Under the pieces are notes generated by a model. That model did not search any database and was not told where the DNA came from. It saw only the letters and a program-made list of their open reading frames with translations. A stretch of DNA of 64,000 nucleotides from Qipengyuania sp. JC766. Its GTDB lineage: Bacteria; Pseudomonadota; Alphaproteobacteria; Sphingomonadales; Sphingomonadaceae. The number at the start of each line of letters is the position of its first letter. Within the stretch, counting starts at the first letter, position 1. The position numbers were made by a program, and so were the translations under genes. Shown here in pieces: positions 17,512-24,758 of the stretch. Location: NCBI RefSeq assembly GCF_040717445.1, contig NZ_JBFEFL010000001.1:2490001-2554000 (forward strand), in the 5' to 3' direction.

Positions 17512-19844
17512 GCGTCTTCCTCCCGAAGTTCGACGAGTGGGACGGTGGGTGCCTCCCCGGCGGCGAAGGACAGGCCGGACATGTCCAGCCGGTCCTGCTC
17601 GAAGCGGACCGGAACGTCGAACTCGAAGCCTGCGCGGATTTCCGCTCCGGCAGGCGGAGCGACCGCGAAGACGATCCGTCCGCCGTGGGCGAGCGTCCAG
17701 CCGGACACCGCCACGCCGTCTATGCTGACGCTGACGGTGCCGGGACGGGGCCGGGTGATGAAGCGCACCTGCTTCTCGTCCAGATTATCCTCGCCGTAGC
17801 GTTTCGCGAGCCGGAAGGTCGCGGTCTGGCCGTCGCCGGTGCCTATGTGCTGGTCGGCCGCGCCGGGCGCTCCAGCCATGCCTGCGGAACTGAAATCGAA
17901 CGGATCCCGAAGCCGGAAGCCGCGTGCCGCGCCCCGCCGCGCGCGGAAAAAGGCGAGCAGCTGGCCGAGCTCCTCCTCCGACCGGATACCCGGTCCAACG
18001 TCGAAGCGCAGGCGCGCGTCGGACCAGTGAGAGGCGCGCCGTTCGTGGCCGGACACGGTTGTCGCGACGGAAGTGGAGAATTCCGGGCCGACCGACACGT
18101 CGCGGCCGAGTGCAAGGGGGTAGGGCACGTCGTCGAAAGCCTGCATGGCGTCCTCCCTGGGTGTGGGCAATCGTGTGAAACCGTCGCGCGTGACCTGCGG
18201 CAGCGCCCAGACATAGCTGCGGGCGACGCCGCGCCCGGCGGCCTCTTCCAGCCCTGCGTCGATGGCGCGCCAGTAGGCATCGGCGTCCTCTGCGCGCAGG
18301 ACGAAGCCGGCGAGGTATTCCTGCCGGTCAGCCGGATAGCCGAGCCGCTGCTGCACGAAGGCGTATCCCGCGTGCCGCCGTGCTTCGTGTCCCGCGGTCA
18401 GCCAGTCGTAATCTTCCAGCTGGAGCATGTCGAAGCGCGGCCAGGCCCAGGTGACGGGCATGTTCGCGCGGTGCAGTTCCGGCATCTCCGGGTCGAGCAC
18501 GGTTGGGGTGAAGATCAGCAGCCGGACATGCGCCCCGTCGCCGCCGATCTGCCGGACCTTGCCGGCGATGGACGCGGTGGAAACGAACAGCCGGTATCCC
18601 GCCTGGTCCAGCAGCGCTGTCTGCGCGGCGTCCATCGGCTGGCGCATGTCGGCGATGACCGGCGGATTGCCGCCGAAGGCGGTGCGCGCAGCATCGTCGT
18701 AGAGGCAGATCTTTCCGTCCGGCGTCACCCACCACCATGGCTCGCCGATCTGGAACAGCGACGCGCCGCCCGCTTCCGTCAGGAGCTGGACGAAACGCCC
18801 GGCGGTGTTGCGCAGGAATGCGAGCGCGGTCGCATTGACCGGCGACAGCAGGGTGGAGGGTGGATCCCAGCCGGTCAGCGCAGGGGTGCCGTCATGGGCG
18901 CGCTGCTTCCAGCTTTCGGGGCAGTCCCGGTTTAGCAGTTCGTAGGACAGCGACGGGATCGGCGCGAAGCCCTGCGTCACGGCCTCGCGGAAGAAATTGC
19001 GATGCCATGCTTCGGCCGGCGCGGCGAGGTCGGCGGCCGAACTTGCTTCCAGCCGCCCGGCCACGCGCTGCAGCCGGTAGTAATGGCTCATGCCGACATA
19101 GTGGACGAAGGTATCGCGATAGCCGAGCCCGCGCATAATCCGCAGCAGGCGGGCGGGCGCCTGGTTGTAACTGTCGTCGTAGGCGGTGCAGATGCCGGTC
19201 CCGTGCGGCGGCAGCAGCACATCGCCGATTTCCAGCATCGCGCGTTCCCCGTCGCAGGCGATCGCGCTCATTTCCGCCCAGCCATTCGCGCGGGCGGGCA
19301 ACAGGGCATGGCTGTCCGGATCGTAGCCCGGAGGCGCGAGCGAGACGAACATCCGGTCGATGTCGGCCGGGAACACCGGGTCCCCGCCTTGCGAGATGTC
19401 CCAGCCGCCGGCGAGCGCGGAAAACGGCAGTTCGATCACCGCGTCCTGCGGCGTGCCTTCGGCATAGTTCCACAGCCGCACGAACCAGCTTCGCGGCTGG
19501 CCCTGCGCGTCGCGCCCCTCGATCGTCAGGGTCGGGCCGTGCGGCTGGTCGAGTGGGACGAGGCCGGAGGACCGCCAGCGGAAGCGCAGCGTCGTGCGGG
19601 TGTAATCGCGGTCCGTCTCGTAGGCGAGCAGAGGATGGTCGAGCGTGTCCTCGCTCCACCAGATCAGCCCGGCCAGCGCGTCGCGGTGGTGGAACTCGCA
19701 TTCCACCCGCAATGCATCGGGCGCGGTCGTGACAGTGCTCGCCATCATGGGGCGCGGGAAATCGACCGTCCAGAACCGCGGATCGAACCGCTGGATATGA
19801 CCGGTGTCCTGCCCGCGACGTTCGCGGGCCAGCCAGAAGGACAT
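17508..19844 (-). CDS. GTA distal tail protein: large barrel-like N-terminal region fused to DUF2460
   Basis: A protein of 778 residues from the ATG at 19842-19844 (GGAG 8 nt upstream). The last 200 or so residues (from FDDVPYPLALGRDVSVGPEF) are the DUF2460 domain known as RcGTA gp12, the distal tail protein, which alone is about 200 residues. The first 550 or so are extra. They start with a beta-rich part, then alternating strands and helices with ICTAYDDSYNQAPARLLRIM, FAPIPSLSYELLN, FQIGEPWWW and MLQLEDYDWL, a layout that looks like a (beta/alpha)8 glycosidase-type barrel with candidate glutamates in IGEP and QLED. Related proteins may be annotated as non-contractile tail sheath TIM-barrel proteins (from memory). 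The enzymatic role is inference. Confidence 0.8.
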   Translation of the reverse strand: MSFWLARERRGQDTGHIQRFDPRFWTVDFPRPMMASTVTTAPDALRVECEFHHRDALAGLIWWSEDTLDHPLLAYETDRDYTRTTLRFRWRSSGLVPLDQPHGPTLTIEGRDAQGQPRSWFVRLWNYAEGTPQDAVIELPFSALAGGWDISQGGDPVFPADIDRMFVSLAPPGYDPDSHALLPARANGWAEMSAIACDGERAMLEIGDVLLPPHGTGICTAYDDSYNQAPARLLRIMRGLGYRDTFVHYVGMSHYYRLQRVAGRLEASSAADLAAPAEAWHRNFFREAVTQGFAPIPSLSYELLNRDCPESWKQRAHDGTPALTGWDPPSTLLSPVNATALAFLRNTAGRFVQLLTEAGGASLFQIGEPWWWVTPDGKICLYDDAARTAFGGNPPVIADMRQPMDAAQTALLDQAGYRLFVSTASIAGKVRQIGGDGAHVRLLIFTPTVLDPEMPELHRANMPVTWAWPRFDMLQLEDYDWLTAGHEARRHAGYAFVQQRLGYPADRQEYLAGFVLRAEDADAYWRAIDAGLEEAAGRGVARSYVWALPQVTRDGFTRLPTPREDAMQAFDDVPYPLALGRDVSVGPEFSTSVATTVSGHERRASHWSDARLRFDVGPGIRSEEELGQLLAFFRARRGAARGFRLRDPFDFSSAGMAGAPGAADQHIGTGDGQTATFRLAKRYGEDNLDEKQVRFITRPRPGTVSVSIDGVAVSGWTLAHGGRIVFAVAPPAGAEIRAGFEFDVPVRFEQDRLDMSGLSFAAGEAPTVPLVELREEDA

Positions 19845-19865
19845 TGCTTTTCTCCAAGCTTTTGC

Positions 19866-19955
19866 GGGGCCTTCGGCCCCTCGGCTTTCCTCACTCACGC
19901 GCCCTACGGGCGCGTCGCTGCGGGCGGGCGGTCGCCCTTGCGGGCCTTCGGCCCG
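19866..19955. repeat. Hairpin cluster between tape measure and distal tail genes, copy A
   Basis: Four hairpins in a row: 19866-19880 (GGGGCC/GGCCCC), 19898-19914 (CGCGCCC/GGGCGCG), 19922-19937 (GGGCG/CGCCC) and 19941-19955 (CGGGCC/GGCCCG with loop TTC). Bases 19888-19955 match copy B at 23973-24041 (opposite strand), with paired changes that keep the stems. Confidence 0.75.
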
Positions 19956-19968
19956 GGGGCGAGACTCG

Positions 19969-20532
19969 CTACTTCTCCAGTGCGCGGCGGATGGCGCTGG
20001 CAATCTGGCGGGACGAGCGTTGCAGGGCGCGCGGGGCGTTGGTGCCGCGTTCGGGGGCGAGGTTGATCGCGACAGTGACGGCGCGCGAGGCTCTCTGGCC
20101 CGCATCTGGTTCCACGCGCCCGGCGCTGGTGGGGACGAACACTTCGGGGCCCCGCTCCCCGACGAGGTATCCGCGCCCGGGCGCCACCGGACCGCCGGTC
20201 GCGCGGCCGGGAAGGCCGAGCAGCGCGCCGACCGATCCGCCGATGATTCCCGCCAGCCCGTCCGATCCGCCGAAGATGCGGTCCAGCCCCATCTGCAAGG
20301 CGTGGGCGGCAATTTGGTCGAGCGTGCCGGTGGCGATGCGCTTCAGTTCCTCGAACCCCAGGCCGCCCTGCCGCACGGCGCGCAGCAGGCCGGCCTCCAG
20401 CGCCTGTCCGGCACGATCGAGCCCGCTCACGAGGTCCGCGTCCAGCGTCCCGCGCAGGCGGCGGATGTCCGCTTCGAAGCCCTGCGTGCTGGCACGCACC
20501 TCGACCAGCATCGTGTCCAGTTCATCGTCCAT
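19969..20532 (-). CDS. GTA tape measure protein (gp11 equivalent)
   Basis: A protein of 187 residues, very short for a tape measure and typical of GTAs with short tails. The N-terminal half is helical and amphipathic (TQGFEADIRRLRGTL, then GLDRAGQALEAGLLRAV). A central hydrophobic Gly-rich stretch (GLAGIIGGSVGALLGL) is followed by PGRGYLVGERGPEVFVP, the segment seen near the end of many tape measure proteins. It starts within the end of the preceding tail gene (11-nt overlap). Its length should set the tail length. A hairpin cluster follows it, before the distal tail gene. Confidence 0.88.
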   Translation of the reverse strand: MDDELDTMLVEVRASTQGFEADIRRLRGTLDADLVSGLDRAGQALEAGLLRAVRQGGLGFEELKRIATGTLDQIAAHALQMGLDRIFGGSDGLAGIIGGSVGALLGLPGRATGGPVAPGRGYLVGERGPEVFVPTSAGRVEPDAGQRASRAVTVAINLAPERGTNAPRALQRSSRQIASAIRRALEK

Positions 20533-20731
20533 CGGTTTCGCTTTCGATCAGCCGTGCCAGAGCGGCGCGGTCCATGGCGGGGGGATCGCAGGGCGGGGCG
20601 AGCGCGGTGGCGAGCTCGGCAGGCGTTGCCGCCCAGAACTCCCCCGGTCGCCAGCCCAGCGCGCGGGCGGACAGTGTGGCCAAAAGCTGCGCCGAGCGGG
20701 CGAAGGCGCTGTCTGGCGGCGAGCCGCTCAT
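20522..20731 (-). CDS. GTA tail assembly chaperone-like protein (69 aa)
   Basis: A protein of 69 residues with the small GTA protein pattern FARSAQLLATLSARALGWRP then EFWAATPAEL, as in the phage TAC_6-type chaperones encoded just before the tape measure gene. Its ATG overlaps the stop of the preceding GTA gene (ATGA) and its end overlaps the tape measure start. In many phages this position uses a programmed frameshift, but here each reading frame has its own start and no slippery site is visible. Confidence 0.78.
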   Translation of the reverse strand: MSGSPPDSAFARSAQLLATLSARALGWRPGEFWAATPAELATALAPPCDPPAMDRAALARLIESETDGR

Positions 20732-21039
20732 GTGCGGCCCTGCAGGATCTGGCCGAGCAGGATGCGCAAAGGCGGAGCACAGGCGACGAGGCCCGCCGCG
20801 GCCACCGCTTCGGCAAACGCTTCGCGGTCCATCGCGACGGTGGGATCGCGGCAGTGCCAGAACAGGGCCACCAGTTCGGCCAGCGCCAGCCGCCCGTCGC
20901 CCGCACGCTCGACCAGCGCGAAGAGCGGGCCGATTTCCTCCTCAGCCGCGACCAGCGCGGTGAAGTCCGGCCGGAGCCGCACGGTCTGGCCGGCGAGGGC
21001 GAGCGAGGCTTCGCCGCGCAGCGCATTTGCGCGGCTCAT
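20728..21039 (-). CDS. GTA family protein gp10-like (tail assembly)
   Basis: A protein of 103 residues from the ATG at 21037-21039. The start MSRANALRGEASLALAGQ and the helical TALVAAEEEIGPLFALVERA are the pattern of the GTA gp10 family (a TAC_11-type tail chaperone). The frame is open far upstream, but the upstream part is a shadow of the tail protein gene. It overlaps the tail protein stop and the next gene start by 4 nt each, so it sits in a tightly coupled string. Confidence 0.8.
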   Translation of the reverse strand: MSRANALRGEASLALAGQTVRLRPDFTALVAAEEEIGPLFALVERAGDGRLALAELVALFWHCRDPTVAMDREAFAEAVAAAGLVACAPPLRILLGQILQGRT

Positions 21040-21455
21040 GCGGCGGCTCCGTGCTCGGCCACGGGGCCGCTGCTTTCCAACTGCACCGCGTAGTTGCGCT
21101 CCCCGTTGAAATCGCCCGCGTAATCCAGCCGCTGGACGAGGAAGCGCCCGCGCATCCGCGCGCCGTCCTCGAAGCTCAACTCGTACTGGGCGACCGTCCC
21201 GGCGAGCGCGTGGGCGCGTAGCGCGCTTTCGGCCGCGCTGCCGAGGAAGATGCCGCTGGCCGATACGGACACCGAGCGCGTCCCCGCACCCGAGAGCAGT
21301 TCGCGCCAGCCGCCGCTGCCCTTGTGCGTGACGACGACCGTATCGCCATTGACCGACATCTGGGTGGTGCGAAGGCCGGCGACCACGTCGTAACCGGGCG
21401 GCTGCGCGCCATCGGCGATCTTGAGCAGGAAGGCGGCACCTGTCTGGGGCGTCAT
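21036..21455 (-). CDS. GTA major tail protein (gp9 equivalent, TP901-1 type)
   Basis: Tail-tube subunit of 139 residues. The pattern GAAFLLKIADG, then PGYDVVAGLRTTQMSVNGD, a GGWRELLSGAGTRSVSVS segment and GDFNGERNYAVQLESSG is typical of the TP901-1 family of major tail proteins, and the length is normal. It should form the hexameric rings of the short tail tube. The start overlaps the DUF3168 stop and the stop overlaps the next start, both by 4 nt. Confidence 0.88.
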   Translation of the reverse strand: MTPQTGAAFLLKIADGAQPPGYDVVAGLRTTQMSVNGDTVVVTHKGSGGWRELLSGAGTRSVSVSASGIFLGSAAESALRAHALAGTVAQYELSFEDGARMRGRFLVQRLDYAGDFNGERNYAVQLESSGPVAEHGAAA

Positions 21456-21877
21456 CGGAAATCTCCTGAATCTGTGAGGTTAGGGCGGGGTCCGTCCGCG
21501 AGGGCACGGATGCGGTATTCCAGCAGGGTGGTGCGCAGGCCGCGCTCGCCCTGACGGGTCCGGGCGCGCAGGAATGTGATCGACGCAATCGCGACGCCTG
21601 TCTGGCGGCGCGGCAGCGCGGACACGCGCGCGTCGATCGCGGCGTGGAGCACCGCGTCCTCCAGCGGATCGGCGCGAGTGACGAGTTCCAGTGCCAGCCG
21701 CACTTCGCGGCCGGCCTGCGTCTTGGTACTCCAGTCGGCGGAAGCGCTGGCGGCGATGGCGAGGCAGGGCGCGCTGGCCGCATCCGGGCTTTCCTCCGTA
21801 ACGCCGTTCAGCCGGTCCAGCGGGGCGGGGCCGGCGCGCAGCCAGTCGAGCATCGCTGTGCGAAGCAACTGTTCCAT
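21452..21877 (-). CDS. DUF3168 protein, GTA tail terminator (gp8 equivalent)
   Basis: A protein of 141 residues from the ATG at 21875-21877. The pattern LRTAMLDWLRA, then PLDRLNGV, a CLAIAASASADWSTKT segment and GVAIASITFLRARTR matches DUF3168, which in RcGTA is the tail terminator that joins tail tube to neck. Its start overlaps the stop of the 52-residue gene before it by 1 nt, and its stop overlaps the tail protein start by 4 nt. Confidence 0.85.
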   Translation of the reverse strand: MEQLLRTAMLDWLRAGPAPLDRLNGVTEESPDAASAPCLAIAASASADWSTKTQAGREVRLALELVTRADPLEDAVLHAAIDARVSALPRRQTGVAIASITFLRARTRQGERGLRTTLLEYRIRALADGPRPNLTDSGDFR

Positions 21878-22035
21878 CAATCGTCTCCGTCGAAAATGTC
21901 GGGCCAGAGCGCGCGGGGATTGCGCCAGTCGTCCGGTCGGCGCGCGCGCTTCGCCCGGCGGGCAGAGGCGACGGCGATGCGCCGTGCACGCTCCGCCAGC
22001 CGCGCCGCGAAAGGCGGCAGGGCGGCGCGGATCAT
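21877..22035 (-). CDS. 52-residue basic protein at the gp7 position of the GTA cluster
   Basis: A protein of 52 residues, rich in Arg and Ala: FAARLAERARRIAVASARRA then a Trp-containing tail WRNPRALWPDIFDGDD. It was too short to be seen as an ORF of its own, but its ATG overlaps the connector stop (ATGA) and its stop overlaps the DUF3168 start, the same coupling as real genes around it. In RcGTA this position is held by gp7, a head-tail adaptor of about 110 residues. This one is half that length and I see no similarity, so it may be a replacement or a reduced form. Confidence 0.6.
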   Translation of the reverse strand: MIRAALPPFAARLAERARRIAVASARRAKRARRPDDWRNPRALWPDIFDGDD

Positions 22036-22577
22036 GCGATCCGCATCCTGCGCCAGGGGCGCCATAGCGCCGTGATCGCGGCGGGCGGCGGCAGGTCCTG
22101 CCCGCTGTCCCGCTCGCGGTAGAGGTGCCCTGCGAGCCGGACGATCCCGTGCCGCAGCGCGTCGGGCAACGCCTCCCATTCCGGCGCGAGGCCCGCCGCG
22201 AACGCCACCGCGATCCGCGGCGGACCGGACGGGCGCAGCAGGCGGACCCGGCCCGTCCCGTGCGCATCGATGTCGATCTCGTAATCGGCAGGCGACAGGG
22301 CAAAGCGGGCGCTTTGCGCGGGCACGGCCGATACCGCCGTGATCGCATTGACGGGCGCGGTCGGCAGCGCCTGCCAGCCGGGTTGCGCGGGCAGGATCGC
22401 CTCGCAAGCCTGCGCCAGCGGCATGACGCCGGTAAACGCCTCGCAGGTATCGGCGGCGGCGCGCAGCAGGCTTTCCAGCAACGCGTCCTGCGCATCGGTA
22501 TGGATGGCGAGCCATTGCCGCAGCGACAGGAGAGCCGCTCCGCCGTAATCGGCAGGGGTCAGAATGGTTCGTCGCAT
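22032..22577 (-). CDS. GTA head-tail connector (gp6 equivalent)
   Basis: A protein of 181 residues from the ATG at 22575-22577. The start with PADYGGAALLSLRQWLAI and a long helix (ALLESLLRAAADTCEAFTG) fits the phage gp6-like adaptor family that binds under the portal. The C-terminal helical part includes PDALRHGIVRLAGHLYRER, the usual end of such connectors. It is separated from the capsid gene by a 183-nt hairpin-rich gap, unlike its overlap with the next gene. Confidence 0.82.
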   Translation of the reverse strand: MRRTILTPADYGGAALLSLRQWLAIHTDAQDALLESLLRAAADTCEAFTGVMPLAQACEAILPAQPGWQALPTAPVNAITAVSAVPAQSARFALSPADYEIDIDAHGTGRVRLLRPSGPPRIAVAFAAGLAPEWEALPDALRHGIVRLAGHLYRERDSGQDLPPPAAITALWRPWRRMRIA

Positions 22578-22760
22578 TGATTTTCCCTTTGTTTGAGCGC
22601 GACGCCCTCCGGGCGCGCATCCTCGGCGGTGCGAGCGTGAAAGAGGCCCCGGTCGGCGACCGGCCGACCGCAAGGCCGACCGGCCGCCGGCGCAACTGCG
22701 CCGCCCCCTCGGAAGGCGTGCGCGCAGCGCACTGGCCGCGAGAGAAAAAACTCCCTCCCC
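22578..22760. repeat. Hairpin-rich gap between capsid and connector genes
   Basis: 183 nt without a gene but with many inverted repeats: GGCGCA/TGCGCC (about 22690-22703), GTGCGC/GCGCAC (about 22718-22732), a GCCC/GGGC stem near 22605, and two direct copies of GGCCGACC around 22659-22678. On the minus strand the segment GGCCGGTCGGCCTTGCGG resembles the stem 2 region of copies A and B, so this may be a diverged third copy. Confidence 0.5.
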
Positions 22761-23906
22761 CTATTCCTCGATCTTCAGCAGCTTGATTGCGTTGCTGTCG
22801 AGCACCTGCCCGCCCACGCGCCGGGTCGCGTAGAAGTGGACGAAGGGCTTGTTGGTGAAGGGATCGCGCAGGATCTGCGTCGCGGTGTGTTCCGCGATCA
22901 GGTAGCCGTGCCGGAAGTTGCCGAACGCGATAGGCGTGGCGCCTGCGGCGACGTCCGGCATGTCCTCCGCCTCGACCACCGGATAGCCGAGCAGGCGGTC
23001 GGGCTGCCCTTCGACCAGGCCCGGCTGCCACAGGAAGGCGCCATCCGCGGTCTTGAGCTTGCGGATGTCCGCCAGCGTGCGGGCGTTCATCACGAAGCTC
23101 GCGCCCTGCCGGTGGCCGGCCTTCAGCGCATGGACCAGGTCGAGCAGCGCCAGTTCCGCCGCACTGCCGAGGCCCGCCGCATCGCCGGTGCCCAGATATT
23201 GCAGCGTCCCGAAAGCGCGCGCGCCGTCATCCGCCGTGCTGTCCGGCGCCGTAAGGAACCCCGCCGGCTGGTCGATGCCGCTCCCGTTGACGAAGGCCGC
23301 TCCTTCGGCGCGTGCGAATTCGACCGCGATCTCGCTCGCCAGCCAGCTTTCGAGGTCGAAGCCGGCATCATCCAGCATCGCCTGGCTGGCCGCGGGGTTG
23401 GCGTAGAGCTCGCCCGTGGGCGGCGCGATCTCCGCGAAATCGGGCGTCGCGGTTTCCGGCCGCGCGGCAGTCTCGCTGACCCAGCCGCTCGCCGTGCCGC
23501 CGGTCGTGACGAGCTTGCGGTAGCCCGCGCTGCCCGTCTGCACGACCTGCGCAAGGCTGCGGATCGGGCTGATTTCGACCAGCTGGCGGGCGATCAGCGC
23601 GTCGATCTGGTGCGGGACGGCATAGCCGCCGTCGGAGGGGCTGGCGCCGCTGACGGACTTGATTTCCGCCACGCTGCCGCGCCGCAGGTATCCCTCGACG
23701 AAGCCCTTCACTTCGGGCGCGGAGGCCTCGGCGGACAGGGCCGGCCGTTGCGCCGCGCGCCCGATCCGGTCGACACGCGCCTTCACGTCGTCGACCTCGG
23801 TCCGCAAGGCCGCGACATCGGCCTCGGTCCGGTCCTGCCGAGCGACGATGTCGAAGCTCGCCTCCAGCGGGTCGGCGGCAGGCACGGGGGTGGCGATGGT
23901 ATCCAT
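22761..23906 (-). CDS. GTA major capsid protein, HK97 family (gp5 equivalent)
   Basis: Capsid subunit of 381 residues from the ATG at 23904-23906 (AAAGGA upstream). The N-terminal 60 or so residues are a charged helical region (RTEADVAALRTEVDDVKARV), the delta domain removed by the prohead protease in HK97-type phages. The capsid domain follows, with SPSDGGYAVPHQIDALI, ISPIRSLAQVV, SGWVSETA and late segments such as GYPVVEAEDMPDV and AFGNFRHGYLIAEH, all standard for HK97 capsids. The gene is separated from both neighbours by hairpin-rich gaps, which may adjust capsid expression. Confidence 0.93.
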   Translation of the reverse strand: MDTIATPVPAADPLEASFDIVARQDRTEADVAALRTEVDDVKARVDRIGRAAQRPALSAEASAPEVKGFVEGYLRRGSVAEIKSVSGASPSDGGYAVPHQIDALIARQLVEISPIRSLAQVVQTGSAGYRKLVTTGGTASGWVSETAARPETATPDFAEIAPPTGELYANPAASQAMLDDAGFDLESWLASEIAVEFARAEGAAFVNGSGIDQPAGFLTAPDSTADDGARAFGTLQYLGTGDAAGLGSAAELALLDLVHALKAGHRQGASFVMNARTLADIRKLKTADGAFLWQPGLVEGQPDRLLGYPVVEAEDMPDVAAGATPIAFGNFRHGYLIAEHTATQILRDPFTNKPFVHFYATRRVGGQVLDSNAIKLLKIEE

Positions 23907-23972
23907 GGGTAGGTCCTTTCGGTGGTGGAATGATGAGGTGTTTCGCGGCGCGAATGGCTTGGTCGCGGAGCA

Positions 23973-24041
23973 CGGGCCAAAGGCCCGCAAGCGCGACCGC
24001 GCGCCCGCAGCGACGCGGCCGTCAGGCCGTGTGAGCGAGGA
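23973..24041. repeat. Hairpin repeat, copy B, overlapping the end of the protease gene
   Basis: Three stems: 23973-23987 (CGGGCC/GGCCCG), 23991-24004 (GCGCG/CGCGC) and 24016-24029 (CGGCC/GGCCG). It is the same unit as copy A at 19888-19955, on the opposite strand. The TGA stop of the prohead protease gene (24022-24024 on plus coordinates) lies in the loop of the last stem. Confidence 0.75.
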
Positions 24042-24453
24042 CTTCGCAGCCCGGAGGGGGTGCGGGTAAAACAAGATGCACCCGAGCGCCGTGCTGCAAC
24101 GGGTGCGTGACGAGGCTGACCTCGAACAGGTCGATTTCCTCCAGCGTGCGGCCTTGCGGGTGGTGGCTGGCGCGGCGGGCGCGGTAGCCGAAGCTTAGGC
24201 CGCTGATCGCGCGGGCGGCCAGCATCCGCGCGGGCCGCCCGTCCGGGTTGTCGAGCGTGGCCACGATCCGCAGGCCCCGCGCATCCTCCGCCGCCTGTTC
24301 CACCCAGCCGATCCGCCGGTCCGACCGGTGCTGCCAGAACAGCGGCAGCGGTCCGGTGCGCCCCGCAAGGCTGAGCGCGAAGGCACCGGCGCGGATCGTG
24401 TCGCGCGCGCCGTCGGGCCGGCCGAACAGAGCGGCATATCCCGCCAGCTTCAT
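24022..24453 (-). CDS. GTA prohead protease, HK97 type (gp4 equivalent)
   Basis: Serine protease of 143 residues that processes the capsid protein. Its start (KLAGYAALFG) and DTIRAGAF are typical. The catalytic His is H42 in LFWQHRSDRRIGW and the catalytic serine is probably S87 in ISGLSFGY. EIDLFEVSLVTHP carries the acidic motif found in this family. Its ATG overlaps the DUF6127 stop. The last codons lie within a hairpin repeat that continues into the gap before the capsid gene. Confidence 0.9.
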   Translation of the reverse strand: MKLAGYAALFGRPDGARDTIRAGAFALSLAGRTGPLPLFWQHRSDRRIGWVEQAAEDARGLRIVATLDNPDGRPARMLAARAISGLSFGYRARRASHHPQGRTLEEIDLFEVSLVTHPLQHGARVHLVLPAPPPGCEVLAHTA

Positions 24454-24758
24454 CGCAGCAGGTCCGTCATGCCGATCCGAACCGCGATGCCGACCAGCAG
24501 CAGCGCGAAGCCCGCGCGCACCAGCCATTCGACCGCCGCCTTCCACGCGCCGGCCTTCGCCTCGCGCCAGCCGCCCAGCAATTCGCGCAGCTCGGCCATG
24601 TCGCCGCGCGCGTCGTCGTCCTCCAGCCCGAGCCGGACCAGCGCGCGGGTCGCACCGATAGCGCTCGATTCCTCGACGATGGCGCGCAGCGTCATCAGCT
24701 CGGTGCCCTCGGCCCGCGCCTGCGCGATCAGCCGGGCGAGCATGTCGTCCTCGCTCAT
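24450..24758 (-). CDS. DUF6127 protein (GTA gp3.5 position)
   Basis: A protein of 102 residues. The N-terminal part is acidic and helical (MSEDDMLARLIAQARAEG, then EDDDARGDMAELRELL). The C-terminus is a membrane segment (GFALLLVGIAVRIGMTDLL). The pattern fits DUF6127, found in the same place, between portal and protease, in sphingomonad GTA clusters. Its role is unknown. A membrane segment is unusual for a capsid-region protein and suggests a part in assembly at the membrane or in release (inference). It overlaps the portal stop and the protease start by 4 nt each. Confidence 0.75.
   Translation of the reverse strand: MSEDDMLARLIAQARAEGTELMTLRAIVEESSAIGATRALVRLGLEDDDARGDMAELRELLGGWREAKAGAWKAAVEWLVRAGFALLLVGIAVRIGMTDLLR

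Noticed and set aside
20522-21039. Programmed frameshift between the two tail chaperone-like genes
   Set aside because: Each frame has its own ATG with an ATGA overlap and no slippery heptamer is visible at the junction.
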